Origin: Ditibartonella apihabitans
GTDB taxonomy: Bacteria; Pseudomonadota; Alphaproteobacteria; Rhizobiales; Rhizobiaceae
Assembly: GCF_002007485.1 (NCBI RefSeq)
Contig: NZ_CP015820.1
Span: 930,001 to 994,000 of the forward strand
Direction of reading: 5' to 3'
Length of the DNA stretch: 64,000 bases
Shown: one piece after another, positions 28,406-37,817 of the stretch
Layout: every line of letters starts with the position of its first letter
How positions within the stretch are numbered: the first letter of the stretch is position 1
The notes under the pieces: generated by a model
What the model was told of the DNA's origin: nothing
Seen by the model: the letters and a program-made list of their open reading frames with translations, nothing else
Databases searched by the model: none
Translations under genes and position numbers: made by a program

Positions 28406-29839
28406 ATGTCTGACGAAGAAAAGAAGATGACATCCGATTCTAGTAAAATTTCGTCATCCGGGTCAGAACAACAACCATCGCAATCTGAAGAGGCAAAAAC
28501 ACCTTCGGCGAAAGATCATTCCTTGATCGTTGAGGATTCGCCACAAGACGAGACCAATTCGGGCCAATCTCCGCTGGATCAATCGAAACCCGAAAACTCG
28601 CCCGCGCAATCAAAAACAGAAGCGACAGAAAGCCCACAATCATCCGAGCAAATATCGGGGAGCCAATCACCTCTTCCTGAAAAAGATCAATCTTCCCCAC
28701 TTGACGCTGTCCACGAAAAAAATAACGGGGCAGCTTTATCTACGCCAAGTGGCAACGATGGAGAGGGAATAAGTAGCGGTGACAATGATTCTCGGCAAAA
28801 TGACGAAAAAAAAGTAAAGGCCAAACCAAGCCGTTCCAAAGTTGCGCGTAATCCGCTCATTATACTTGGTAATTTCTTTCTGATGCTGGTTATCGTCATT
28901 ATTCTGGCGGTCACAATACCGGTTTATGTCGGGAAAAATATGTTTATAGCGGTTGGTCCGCTAACCGAAGACCATGTGGTTCTTATTAATCAAGGCGCGG
29001 GAATCAGGGAAATTGCTTCGATACTTGAAAAACAGGGTCTGATAAGGTCAGCCGACATTTTTGTTTACGGAGTAAATTATCAAGGTAAAGCGCGGCTCCT
29101 GAAAGCGGGTGAATATGCTATTCCTGCCCATGCTTCTATGAAGACGATCATGGATATATTGGTCAACGGAAAATCAATCGAGCATTCATTCACCGTTCCT
29201 GAAGGGTTGACTGTTGCGCAGGTTTTTGACCGTCTCGCAGCCAATGATATTCTGGTAGGCGAGTTGCCAAAAACTTTCCCTCCCGAGGGTAGTCTAATGG
29301 CCGATACCGTCAATTTTACCCGTGGTACGACTCGTGAACAAATAATAAAGCGGTTACGGGACGGCCAACAAAAGCTCATCGCCGATATATGGGCGAAACG
29401 TGCACCCGATTTACCGCTCAAGAACATCAATGAATTTGTGACACTTGCCTCGATTGTCGAGAAAGAAACCGGCATTGCATCTGAACGACCGCAAGTCGCT
29501 GCGGTGTTTTTTAACAGACTTGCAAAAAATATGCGATTGCAATCCGACCCGACGGTTATTTATGGGCTGTTTGGCGGAAAAGGAAAACCATCCGATCGAC
29601 CGATTTACCAGTCCGATCTCGATAAAGAAACGCCATATAATACGTACAAGATTAACGGTCTTCCCCCCACACCGATTGCCAATCCGGGGCGTGATGCTCT
29701 GGAAGCAGTCGCGAATCCACCAAAAACGGACGCACTTTATTTTGTCGCAGACGGTACGGGCGGGCATGTGTTTTCGAACACGCTGGAAGAACACAATGCA
29801 AATGTACGCAAATGGCGTGCGTTGCAAAAGAACGAATAA
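28406..29839 (+). CDS. mltG: Endolytic murein transglycosylase MltG
   Basis: Cuts nascent peptidoglycan strands and so sets their length, in the inner membrane facing the periplasm. 477 residues: a cytoplasmic low-complexity region rich in Ser, Gln, Pro and Glu (1-145), one membrane helix (about 150-175), a LysM-like subdomain and the YceG catalytic domain, with the catalytic Glu in IVEKETG (about residue 352) and LQSDPTVIYGL. The N-terminal extension is much longer than in E. coli (about 340 residues in total). Follows fabF, as in relatives; yicC would normally come next. Confidence 0.94.
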   Translation: MSDEEKKMTSDSSKISSSGSEQQPSQSEEAKTPSAKDHSLIVEDSPQDETNSGQSPLDQSKPENSPAQSKTEATESPQSSEQISGSQSPLPEKDQSSPLDAVHEKNNGAALSTPSGNDGEGISSGDNDSRQNDEKKVKAKPSRSKVARNPLIILGNFFLMLVIVIILAVTIPVYVGKNMFIAVGPLTEDHVVLINQGAGIREIASILEKQGLIRSADIFVYGVNYQGKARLLKAGEYAIPAHASMKTIMDILVNGKSIEHSFTVPEGLTVAQVFDRLAANDILVGELPKTFPPEGSLMADTVNFTRGTTREQIIKRLRDGQQKLIADIWAKRAPDLPLKNINEFVTLASIVEKETGIASERPQVAAVFFNRLAKNMRLQSDPTVIYGLFGGKGKPSDRPIYQSDLDKETPYNTYKINGLPPTPIANPGRDALEAVANPPKTDALYFVADGTGGHVFSNTLEEHNANVRKWRALQKNE

Positions 29840-30311
29840 GATAAAGATAAGAGTTAGACAAATAATATATTGAGATATATTACTATAATTATATTTTGTT
29901 AAAACATCAATAAAATTATAACTTTTTTAAAATCATATGTATTTAATATTTTTGTAGAAAAAGATAATAAAATTTTATTTAATTAAAAATATATATTAAT
30001 TTATTCATTTTAAATATAAATAATATTTGAGAATTATTTTAATTTTAAAAATATTTTTCCATGAAATTCGAATAATATTTTGAAATTCGTTGAAACATTA
30101 AATTTACGTCCTGAAACTGTATTGTCCAAGGTATCTAATGTATAGGTACGGTCGATTGTTTTAATTTTAGAATATTTTTTAAAAATACATTTTGAACTTA
30201 ACTAATTAATTATTGCGTAAATGCGATATGATTATTATGTGACAAGCATTGATCGCATCCGTCTAAAGGTTGCTTGTAATAAATGTAACCAGGAGCACCC
30301 AATTTAGCAAA

Positions 30312-30681
30312 TCAATAAGGTCGAATTCCGGCCATTTTGTATGTTTGGAATTGATTGTCGATACCCCATATTTTCAACATTTCCGGTTCTTCCTTATACA
30401 GAAAATTGGTGATTGAAGGCAGCATTTCCGTAAATCTGGTTCACCTTTAGAATTTTCCGAAACATCAGCAATGAGTGATGTGATCTGATTTGCTTGAATC
30501 GGGTCGCGGCAATTTATACCATAGGCCAAGGCACATGCTGTCATGTGAGGTTCTCGCTCGAGTTCTTCGGTTTGTTAGTCGTGACAAATTGGATATTTTT
30601 ATAGGTTAGATCTTTTTGTCGAGATGTGTTCGGTGTTGCTTCACACCTATTTCAAGACAATTTAGCATGATCCATTTTCAT
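30312..30681 (-). pseudogene. Remnant of a protein gene broken by several frameshifts
   Basis: Reading the minus strand with frame changes gives one continuous protein-like sequence of about 120 residues. It begins MKMDHAK near 30681, then LNCLEIGVK in the next frame, then EATPNTSRQKDLTYKN and IQFVTTNKP in a third. It continues as EELEREPHMTACALAYG and INCRDPIQANQITSLIADVS, and finally TEMLPSITNFLYKEEPEML, KIWGIDNQFQTYK, MAGIRPY and stop (TGA at 30312-30314). At least three shifts are needed. The fragments have normal amino acid composition, unlike noise. The ancestral family is not recognised. Confidence 0.5.
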
Positions 30682-31212
30682 TACCTGCTTTTATTCGTCG
30701 TCTAACCCTCCGGCGAATTTGATTGAATGCCTAAACATTGGATTAAGCGTCCACAAACAACGCAGTCAAACATGTCTTATTTAAAAGCCAGAGTCTCAGT
30801 TGGTTTTGGAAATGGTGCTTTCATGCGATGTTTATGAACAGAATGGTCGCATGGAAAGGTCTAATTCATTTTCCTTTTTCCTGATTGTCAAAAAATAGAG
30901 TGAAATGAGCTGGAAATATAATGACGAAGAGCAACCGGAAACGGGTGAATTATGATCTTCATTCTTTCTTAAAGCGAAAATAAGTCTTGTATGACATGGT
31001 TTAGAAGCAATTCTTCCCCGGCAATAAATGCATGATATTAATTGCCCGGAAATATTGCTGTCATACTGAAATAGGTTGGGATTTTTGGAAAATTCATGAA
31101 AAATTCGTTCGTCTGGAAACGGCATAAGACAAGTGACGGTTGAATGCAGCTATCCGGATTAAAATAACTTGACGTTTTAAATCTATTCATAATATTCTAT
31201 TAGACGGAAAAA

Positions 31213-31232
31213 ATTTTTCATTAGATGAAAAT
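31213..31232. promoter_or_regulatory. Inverted repeat, candidate operator of the TPP-enzyme cassette
   Basis: TTTTCAT (31215-31221), spacer TAG, ATGAAAA (25-31 of the same line, to 31231): 7-bp arms with one further matching pair outside. It lies 24-43 bp before the start of the thiamine-diphosphate enzyme gene, where a regulator would act. The IclR protein encoded at the end of the cassette is the obvious candidate, but the repeat could also be chance in AT-rich DNA. Confidence 0.35.
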
Positions 31233-31255
31233 AATGTCTGGGAGGGCGCATTTGA

Positions 31256-33001
31256 ATGAGTACAGAAAATATTAAACAAGGTTTAAAAATTCAGGGCGGG
31301 GAAGCTGTTGCGAGAATGCTTAGAGCTTTTCATTGCGGACCGATGTTCGGAATGGGTGGGTTTCAGCTTTTACCAATGTACGAAGCTGCCCGAAAAATGA
31401 ATTTGCAACATTTTTTAATAAATGACGAACGTGTCGCCGCTTTCGCCGCAGATGCTTATGCGAAAGTTTCTGGACGGGTTGGATTGGCCGATGCTGCATT
31501 GGGACCTGGCGCGACGAATCTTGTTACAGGGCTTGGTGAAGCATTGAATGCGGGAACACCTATGGTGTGTATTATTGGAGACACGCACCGCCTGCATTCA
31601 TGGAAAAACATGACTCAAGAAGTGCGGCAAAACGATATTTTACGTCCAGTTTGCAAAGAACTTATTCGTGTTGAAATGATTGAGCGCATTCCCGAACTCA
31701 TACGTAGGGCATTTTCAATAGCAACATCCGGACGGCCAGGACCCGTTGTGGTCGATATTCCTGAAGAAATAATGCATGACTACTATACGTTTTCACCCTC
31801 CGATTTTGAAGTAGATATAGCAAATGAATCAATTCCGGCGTTACGTTGTCGGCCAGACAAAAAAGCTATCGAAAAGGCCGCAGCTTTGCTTATGCAAGCC
31901 AAACGTCCCCTTATTCTCGCTGGTGGAGGAGTGCACCTTTCGGGTGCGAATGAACAACTGACAAAATTTGTATCAGCCACAAATATTCCGGTAGCCCATA
32001 CTTTAACCGGTAAAGGCTCGATTGCTTGTACAAACCGACTTAACGCGGGGTTATTCGGTCGTTATGACCGTATAGCAAATAAACTGATTGAGGAGGCCGA
32101 TGTTCTGTTTGTAATTGGTTGCAAGCTTGGGGAAATAGCGACGAAACGCTACACATTGTTACCAAAAGATAAAACTATCATTCATCTTGATCTTGTCGCT
32201 GAAGAATTTGAACGCACCACAGATGTCGATGTGAAGTTGTGGGGGGATGCGCGTTGCGGTTTAGAAGATTTATTGGAGGCTATCGGTAGTGGGGCTTCCG
32301 CTTTACATCAACGATTGCAGCTTTATAGTGATGAAGTTATAGAACGGATGTCCAATTGGCGCAATGAAGTATCAGAACGTCTCCATTCAAATGAACGTCC
32401 TATCAATATGGCTCGATTAATGACCGAGTTGAATAACGTTTTGCCGGAAGACGCGATTCTTGTCGCTGATGGCGGCTTCGCCGCACATTGGAGCGGACTT
32501 TTGTACGATACAAAACGTGCCGGGCGCGGTTTCTTGCCAGATCGCGGTTTTGCTTCCATAGGCTATGGTCTTCCAGGAGCAATAGGTGCGGCATTGGCAG
32601 CGCCCGGGAAGAGGGTAATGGCTTTAACCGGTGATAGTGGTTTTTGCATGGTCATCGGAGATTTGGAAACAGCTAAGAGACTTGACCTGGATATAACAAT
32701 TATTGTCGTCAATAACGCTGCATCTGGATATGTAAAAGCGTTGCAACACCTCGTTTACGGAGCAGGACATTATCATTCATCCGATTTACATGAAGTCGAT
32801 TTTGCATCAGTTGCAAATTCATTTGGCTGTAAAGGCATACGCGTTGAAGATCCAAACGAAATCCATAATGCGCTGAAAACCGCAATGTCCACAAAAGGGC
32901 CTGTTGTAATTGATGTCGTTGTAACAAGAGATCCATCAAAAATGCTTCCCGGTGTCGATAATCGTGCAGCCACAATTAAAAAGGGCGATCGCATTGCCTG
33001 A
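31256..33001 (+). CDS. Thiamine diphosphate-dependent enzyme, acetolactate synthase-like; substrate unknown
   Basis: 581 residues with the three-domain fold of the POX/acetolactate synthase family. The catalytic Glu58 (NDERVAAFAADAYAKVSG) activates the cofactor. The middle domain has PLILAGGGVHLSGA. The ThDP/Mg motif runs from TGDSG (about 459) to VVNN (about 487); the third motif residue is Ser rather than the more usual Gly. Family members include acetolactate synthase, glyoxylate carboligase, sulfoacetaldehyde acetyltransferase, oxalyl-CoA decarboxylase and benzoylformate decarboxylase. No IlvH-type small subunit is adjacent, so a biosynthetic role is unlikely. GGGAGG nine bases upstream is a strong ribosome binding site. 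Heads a cassette with a transporter and an IclR regulator. Confidence 0.88.
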   Translation: MSTENIKQGLKIQGGEAVARMLRAFHCGPMFGMGGFQLLPMYEAARKMNLQHFLINDERVAAFAADAYAKVSGRVGLADAALGPGATNLVTGLGEALNAGTPMVCIIGDTHRLHSWKNMTQEVRQNDILRPVCKELIRVEMIERIPELIRRAFSIATSGRPGPVVVDIPEEIMHDYYTFSPSDFEVDIANESIPALRCRPDKKAIEKAAALLMQAKRPLILAGGGVHLSGANEQLTKFVSATNIPVAHTLTGKGSIACTNRLNAGLFGRYDRIANKLIEEADVLFVIGCKLGEIATKRYTLLPKDKTIIHLDLVAEEFERTTDVDVKLWGDARCGLEDLLEAIGSGASALHQRLQLYSDEVIERMSNWRNEVSERLHSNERPINMARLMTELNNVLPEDAILVADGGFAAHWSGLLYDTKRAGRGFLPDRGFASIGYGLPGAIGAALAAPGKRVMALTGDSGFCMVIGDLETAKRLDLDITIIVVNNAASGYVKALQHLVYGAGHYHSSDLHEVDFASVANSFGCKGIRVEDPNEIHNALKTAMSTKGPVVIDVVVTRDPSKMLPGVDNRAATIKKGDRIA

Positions 33002-33085
33002 CATGGGTTTGTTGGAGGTATAGATTTAGTGAACGTTTTGGAAAAGCAGGAGGAAGCTTTTCCATACGTCTCAGGGGAGGGATAA

Positions 33086-34378
33086 ATGACGAGGAATGTT
33101 AAAGAAACTCGGCAAAGTATTGTTGCTATAATATCGAGTGCATCCGGAAATTTGGTGGAATGGTATGACTTTTACGTCTATTCGTTTTCTGCTTTATATT
33201 TTGCATCTTCATTTTTTCCCGATGGGGATACAACTACTCAACTCTTGAACGCAGCAGCAATTTTCGCTGCGGGTTTTTTGATGAGACCGATAGGCGGTTT
33301 ACTCTTCGGAAAAATAGCTGATCGGTTTGGACGAAAAACATCGATGTTGATTTCAGTGACAATGATGTGCGCAGGTTCGTTCATCATTGCAATTTTGCCA
33401 ACTTACGCATCAATTGGTATTTTTGCACCTATATTGTTATTGCTAACACGCTTGATGCAAGGGCTTTCCGTGGGAGGCGAATACGGAACGACAGCGACAT
33501 ATATGAGCGAAGTAGCGATTTCGGGTCGCAGAGGATTGTTAAGCTCTTTTCTTCATACCACACTTATTGGCGGACAACTCACGGCTGTATTAACCATCGT
33601 CTTGTTACAAACGGTGCTGAATGAACACCAGTTACATGAATGGGGTTGGCGAATACCTTTTATTATAGGGGCTTTGCTTGCAGTTGTTGCACTTATATTG
33701 AGACGTAATCTCGATGAAACATCAACACAAGAAACAAGAACAATGGATGAAGCAGGGAGTATTATAAAGCTTTGGAGCGGGCATAAAAAAGCGATACTTT
33801 GTGTAATGGGGATTTCGGCAGGCGGATCACTGTTTTTCTATACTTTCACGACGTATATGCAAAAATACTTGGTTAACTCGGCGAATTTTTCCAAGATGGA
33901 TGCTTCGACCATTATGACATGGGCTTTGCTCTGTTGTATGATAATTCAACCTGTATTCGGTTTTATTTCTGATATAATTGGACGCAAAACAACGCTGTTG
34001 ATTTGGAGCGCTATTTCAATATTTATTACCGTTCCACTACTCTCGTTAATCGGTCACGTCCAGTCAGTTTCTGCGGCGTTCCTGCTCATTATGATTGGGT
34101 TGGTGGCGATAAGTATGTATAGTTCCATTAGCGGCATTGTTAAGGCTGAATTGTTTCCACCACATTTGCGGGCAATCGGAGTGGGGCTGCCTTATGCAAT
34201 TGCAAATGCATTGTTCGGAGGAAGTGCTGAATATGTGGCGTTATGGTTTAAATCTGCGGGTATGGAAGGAGGATTTTTTTGGTATGTTACTTTTATGATG
34301 GTGATAACCTTCATCGCGGTCGTGGCTATGCCAGACTCACGCAAAAACGGTTACCTACAGCGTAAAGGTATCTATTGA
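33086..34378 (+). CDS. MFS transporter, metabolite:H+ symporter (MHS) family
   Basis: 430 residues, 12 predicted membrane helices. MHS traits: [17 protein letters not shown] in helix 1, [18 protein letters not shown] between helices 2 and 3, [19 protein letters not shown] in helix 4, and [14 protein letters not shown]. Relatives (KgtP, ShiA, ProP, citrate and dicarboxylate carriers) import organic acids or zwitterions with protons. It follows the thiamine-diphosphate enzyme by 84 bp and so probably imports that enzyme's substrate or a precursor. The exact solute cannot be deduced. Confidence 0.9.
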   Translation: MTRNVKETRQSIVAIISSASGNLVEWYDFYVYSFSALYFASSFFPDGDTTTQLLNAAAIFAAGFLMRPIGGLLFGKIADRFGRKTSMLISVTMMCAGSFIIAILPTYASIGIFAPILLLLTRLMQGLSVGGEYGTTATYMSEVAISGRRGLLSSFLHTTLIGGQLTAVLTIVLLQTVLNEHQLHEWGWRIPFIIGALLAVVALILRRNLDETSTQETRTMDEAGSIIKLWSGHKKAILCVMGISAGGSLFFYTFTTYMQKYLVNSANFSKMDASTIMTWALLCCMIIQPVFGFISDIIGRKTTLLIWSAISIFITVPLLSLIGHVQSVSAAFLLIMIGLVAISMYSSISGIVKAELFPPHLRAIGVGLPYAIANALFGGSAEYVALWFKSAGMEGGFFWYVTFMMVITFIAVVAMPDSRKNGYLQRKGIY

Positions 34379-34543
34379 TATAAAACCTGTTTGAATGCAT
34401 TTGTTGAGTTACTATCCCCATTCAAAATTGCTAAAAAGATCCAGCGAACATGCTAAAGATTCAATGTCGTAATGGCTAAGATGATTGCGTGTTTTGCCTG
34501 GATCATATACAAACGTGAGGTCATTAATACACGTTTGAATGCT

Positions 34544-35338
34544 ATGGCTGTTTCACCAAATCAATATCAAGGAATAGAGCGTACAGTCGCCTTACTCAAG
34601 ACCGTAGCCAATCATCCCACTGACGGTGTGCGACTTGCAGACGTCGCCGATCAAACCCAACTATCTCCTTCAACAACACATCGTTTATTATCAGGTATGG
34701 TGCAAGAAGGATTAATTGAACAAGACCCTGAAACATTGCGTTATTTTCCGAGCTTCGTTCTTTATGACCTCGGAAGAAAAGCGTCGCGGCGGTTTTGCCT
34801 GTCGCAAATTGCTGAAAGCAGCATGAAAGACTTGGCGCAGGAGACCGGTGATACTGTTTACCTGCAAATAAGGTCTGGCGATGATGCTGTATGTGTTAAT
34901 CGCTGTGAAGGAAATTACCCGATTAAAACGTTGACACTCTCGGTTGGCGATCGAAGGCCATTAGGTATCGGGGCAGGTAGTCTTGCACTTCTTGCTGCAT
35001 TACCGCCACAAGAATGCGAGCACGTTATGAAGCGTAATACCAAACGGTTATCCAATTATCCTCAGATAACATCGCAAGACATTCAAAGATTTGTCGCTGA
35101 AGCTCGCGAGAAAAGATTTGCCTACAATCCGGGTTTATATATTTCCGGTATGCGCGCAGTAGGTATTCCCTTATCAAGTTACTCAGGCAAACTATTGGGT
35201 TCGTTAAGCATCGCTGCTGTCGACAGCCGTATGGATGTAGAGCGGTGCTCAATGCTTGTCAGCTATATGAATATCAAAGCTAATAAAATCATTGGTCTTA
35301 TAAACGACATCGAAAACGACGAAAAATTCTCTATTTAA
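34544..35338 (+). CDS. IclR family transcriptional regulator
   Basis: 264 residues from the ATG at 34544 (MAVSPNQYQGIERTVALL); an ATG at 34472 would add 24 residues that do not resemble the family. N-terminal winged helix (about 8-70; DVADQTQLSPSTTHRLLSGMVQEGLI), then the IclR effector-binding domain (SMKDLAQETGDTVYLQIR, GIGAGSLALLAALP, ISGMRAVGIPL). IclR proteins sense small organic acids and usually control the adjacent catabolic genes. Same strand as the cassette, 165 bp after the transporter. Its stop lies 10 bp before yicC, marking the right edge of the inserted segment. Confidence 0.9.
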   Translation: MAVSPNQYQGIERTVALLKTVANHPTDGVRLADVADQTQLSPSTTHRLLSGMVQEGLIEQDPETLRYFPSFVLYDLGRKASRRFCLSQIAESSMKDLAQETGDTVYLQIRSGDDAVCVNRCEGNYPIKTLTLSVGDRRPLGIGAGSLALLAALPPQECEHVMKRNTKRLSNYPQITSQDIQRFVAEAREKRFAYNPGLYISGMRAVGIPLSSYSGKLLGSLSIAAVDSRMDVERCSMLVSYMNIKANKIIGLINDIENDEKFSI

Positions 35339-35348
35339 CAGGAGTTTA

Positions 35349-36236
35349 GTGACATTGCAGAGTATGACGGGATTTGCCAGAACAACTAAATCGGCCGGAA
35401 ATGCCAACATTGTTTGGGAAACGCGCTCGGTTAATGGAAGGAATCTCGACTTGAGATTCCGCTCGACCATTGCGATTGACACAGTGGAATACGAGTTGAG
35501 GAAAAAAGCTGGCGAAGTTTTTTCGCGTGGAAATATAACCTGTTCTCTGAATGTGACATTTGAAACGGGTGATAACCACCCCGTTATCAATCAGGATTAT
35601 CTTGATTGGATACTGAAATTATCTGCCGGGCTTGAAAAAGTTCATGGGATCCAGAAGCCGACGATAGATGGTCTATTAGGGTTAAAGGGTGTGCTGGAAT
35701 ATGGAACGCCGACGGATGAAACGTTGGAAAACGACGTTTTAAAGACAGCGATCATCGAAACTTACGAAAATGCCCTTCAAGAGCTCCGGTCTGCCCGTGA
35801 ACACGAAGGAAATAGCCTCAAAAATATATTATCGGGTCAAGTAGATAAAATTGAAAATCTCGTTAGCAAGGCAAGGAATGACCCTTGTCGCTCGCAAGAA
35901 GCTATCAAGGAGCGGTTAAAGACACTTGTTGAATCGCTCATTGTTACAAGTGACAAACTCGATCCACAAAGATTGGAGACGGAAGCTGTTCTTATTGCCA
36001 CCAAAGTCGACGTTCAGGAAGAGCTTGATCGACTCGACGAACATGTAAAGGCAGCGCGATATCTATTGGCTCTGGATGAACCTGTGGGCCGACGACTGGA
36101 TTTTTTGGCGCAAGAATTCAATCGGGAAGCCAACACTCTGTGTTCGAAAGCCCATACAGCTTCCCTTTCTGCCGCAGGATTGTCCTTGAAAACCGTTATT
36201 GACCAGTTTCGCGAACAACTGCAAAATGTTGAATAG
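35349..36236 (+). CDS. YicC family endoribonuclease
   Basis: 295 residues, beginning with GTG just behind CAGGAG. N-terminal YicC-like domain (LQSMTGFARTTKSAG, ETRSVNGRNLDLRFR) and C-terminal DUF1732 helical domain (EAVLIATKVDVQEELDRLDEHV, GRRLDFLAQEFNREANTLCSK). E. coli YicC is an endoribonuclease linked to small-RNA turnover. It precedes gmk, as in most Proteobacteria; in relatives it follows mltG directly. Confidence 0.92.
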   Translation: MTLQSMTGFARTTKSAGNANIVWETRSVNGRNLDLRFRSTIAIDTVEYELRKKAGEVFSRGNITCSLNVTFETGDNHPVINQDYLDWILKLSAGLEKVHGIQKPTIDGLLGLKGVLEYGTPTDETLENDVLKTAIIETYENALQELRSAREHEGNSLKNILSGQVDKIENLVSKARNDPCRSQEAIKERLKTLVESLIVTSDKLDPQRLETEAVLIATKVDVQEELDRLDEHVKAARYLLALDEPVGRRLDFLAQEFNREANTLCSKAHTASLSAAGLSLKTVIDQFREQLQNVE

Positions 36237-36293
36237 GGCGGACAGAAGAGGGATATGCGACTGTTTCGAGATAATTGATGAGGACATTATAGA

Positions 36294-36962
36294 ATGGAAA
36301 ATACAACTGAACGCGCGCTCAACCTGAAAAATACCGGCAAACGGCGCGGTGTATTATTGGTTTTGTCTTCGCCTTCGGGAGCCGGTAAGTCTACTTTATC
36401 TCGTTTATTGCTGGAAGACGGGCATCTTGGATTGTCTGTCAGCGTTACCACGCGCGAACGTCGACCGAGCGAAGTCAATGGCGTTCATTATCACTTCATA
36501 ACCCGAAAAGAGTTTGAACAAAAACGCGATAATGACGAGCTGATAGAGTGGGCGGAAGTTCACGGACATTATTATGGCACATTGCGGGAAACCATTGAAA
36601 CGGCTCTCGCAAGCGGGCGGGATATGCTCTTCGATATCGACTATCAAGGGGCGAGACAATTGCAGGAAAAAATGCCGGATGATGTTGTTTCGGTTTTTAT
36701 TCTGCCCCCTTCAATGAAGGAGTTGAAATCACGATTAAATCGTCGAGCCGAAGACTCACAAGATGTAATTAATTTACGGCTCCATAATGCGCGTGGTGAA
36801 ATCGAGCACTTCAAATCCTATGATTATGTCATTATCAATCAGGATTTGGAGCAATCATTTGCATTGATCAAAGCAATTCATCTTGCCGAGGCTATAAAAC
36901 GCCGGCGCTGTCTCTATATCGATTCGTTCGTAAAGAGTTTGCTGGATGAAAAGATCGAATAA
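36294..36962 (+). CDS. gmk: Guanylate kinase
   Basis: Phosphorylates GMP to GDP. 222 residues: P-loop [13 protein letters not shown]-binding [18 protein letters not shown], and HYYGT, followed by the lid and the C-terminal [10 protein letters not shown] segment. All catalytic residues are present. It starts 57 bp after yicC and is followed by an unusually long gap. Confidence 0.96.
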   Translation: MENTTERALNLKNTGKRRGVLLVLSSPSGAGKSTLSRLLLEDGHLGLSVSVTTRERRPSEVNGVHYHFITRKEFEQKRDNDELIEWAEVHGHYYGTLRETIETALASGRDMLFDIDYQGARQLQEKMPDDVVSVFILPPSMKELKSRLNRRAEDSQDVINLRLHNARGEIEHFKSYDYVIINQDLEQSFALIKAIHLAEAIKRRRCLYIDSFVKSLLDEKIE

Positions 36963-37411
36963 ATTCTTGAAGAAATAATCTTTAAGTAAAAATCTTAACC
37001 CCGACGACGGAATTTCCGTCAGGCGCTTATAACTTTCTTTGTCCCGAGTTTTCGCGATGGTATCAAGATATTTCATTCGCACGCGATGATGTAAAAACGC
37101 GATTTTTCTCTTCAAAAGGGGAAGAAAAAATCAAAGATTTCTAGCTTTTTTGTCTGTCCATTTGAAAATTTTCCGGCTTAATCTTCTGCTATGACGGTAC
37201 TCTGATTATGAGAATATGAGTGTAATGTCTGGGGCTTTGTCAAATGATGACAACCGTGTGTTCAAACAAAAGTCCGGTTCAGTGTCTGCTCTTTTCGGCG
37301 AATAGTATGATTTTTCCTGACGTTCATATCCCTGACAAATCTAGCTCAAACAATTGATGCTTTTCCAGCCGACAAATTGCGAAACGACGATCGGCACATA
37401 GCAGTATTACG

Positions 37412-37427
37412 ATGAATGAACATTCAT
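37412..37427. promoter_or_regulatory. Perfect 7-bp palindrome resembling a TetR-family operator
   Basis: ATGAATGAACATTCAT: arms ATGAATG and CATTCAT around AA, with another TTC following. Half-sites of the type GAATGA..TCATTC are typical of TetR/AcrR regulators of efflux pumps in Proteobacteria. No TetR gene or efflux gene is present nearby, so it may be a leftover of a deleted locus. Confidence 0.45.
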
Positions 37428-37514
37428 TCTTTTCCGAAAGTGACGTTTGAAGAGGGCGCTTCGTGAATTCCTGCATGTTTAAAGTGGGGTAAGGCTATCT
37501 AGCAAAGTGGCTTT

Positions 37515-37650
37515 TTAGTCAATCTCTCGTCGCTGGTAGGCCGGATATTCTATGGTAGCAAAGATATAGGCGATAACCATCCAGATTGCGCAACGAAAAT
37601 ATTTTTCGCCTTGAAATTCAATAAAGCTTTGTGTTGCTGTTATTATAATT
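37515..37650 (-). pseudogene. Possible C-terminal fragment of a lost membrane-protein gene
   Basis: An open minus-strand stretch of about 45 codons without a start codon or ribosome binding site. It contains a hydrophobic segment (AIWMVIAYIFATIEY) and a charged end (QRREID) before a TAA. In an overlapping frame further upstream NKRNWNNFETK could be an earlier part, joined by a frameshift. No family is recognised, and the reading could be chance. Confidence 0.25.
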
Positions 37651-37817
37651 TGGTTTCAAAATTGTTCCAGTTACGCTTATTCACCTTGTTCACGTTTTCC
37701 TACTTGTCTTGGCAGGCAAAATAGAAATAAATGAAAACTTTCCACGTCATTTTCTGTCGAGTTCTGATTTACCAGCTCTGAACGATGATACATAAGAGGG
37801 TGATTTTTGCTCGTGGT

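Larger units (their letters stand above)
29840..31255. other. 1.4-kb AT-rich accessory intergenic region
   Basis: No intact gene. Bases 29881-30060 hold only 15 G/C in 180 (about 8%). Next comes a minus-strand gene remnant (30312-30681). From 30690 to 31255 composition is nearer normal and a promoter for the next gene is expected, ending in an inverted repeat at 31213-31232. A 97-codon minus-strand frame at 30832-31125 has no ribosome binding site or family resemblance. Confidence 0.6.

Noticed and set aside
30832-31125. A 97-codon minus-strand frame in the accessory gap
   Set aside because: No ribosome binding site, no known domain, and no continuation of the neighbouring pseudogene; it could be real but nothing supports it.
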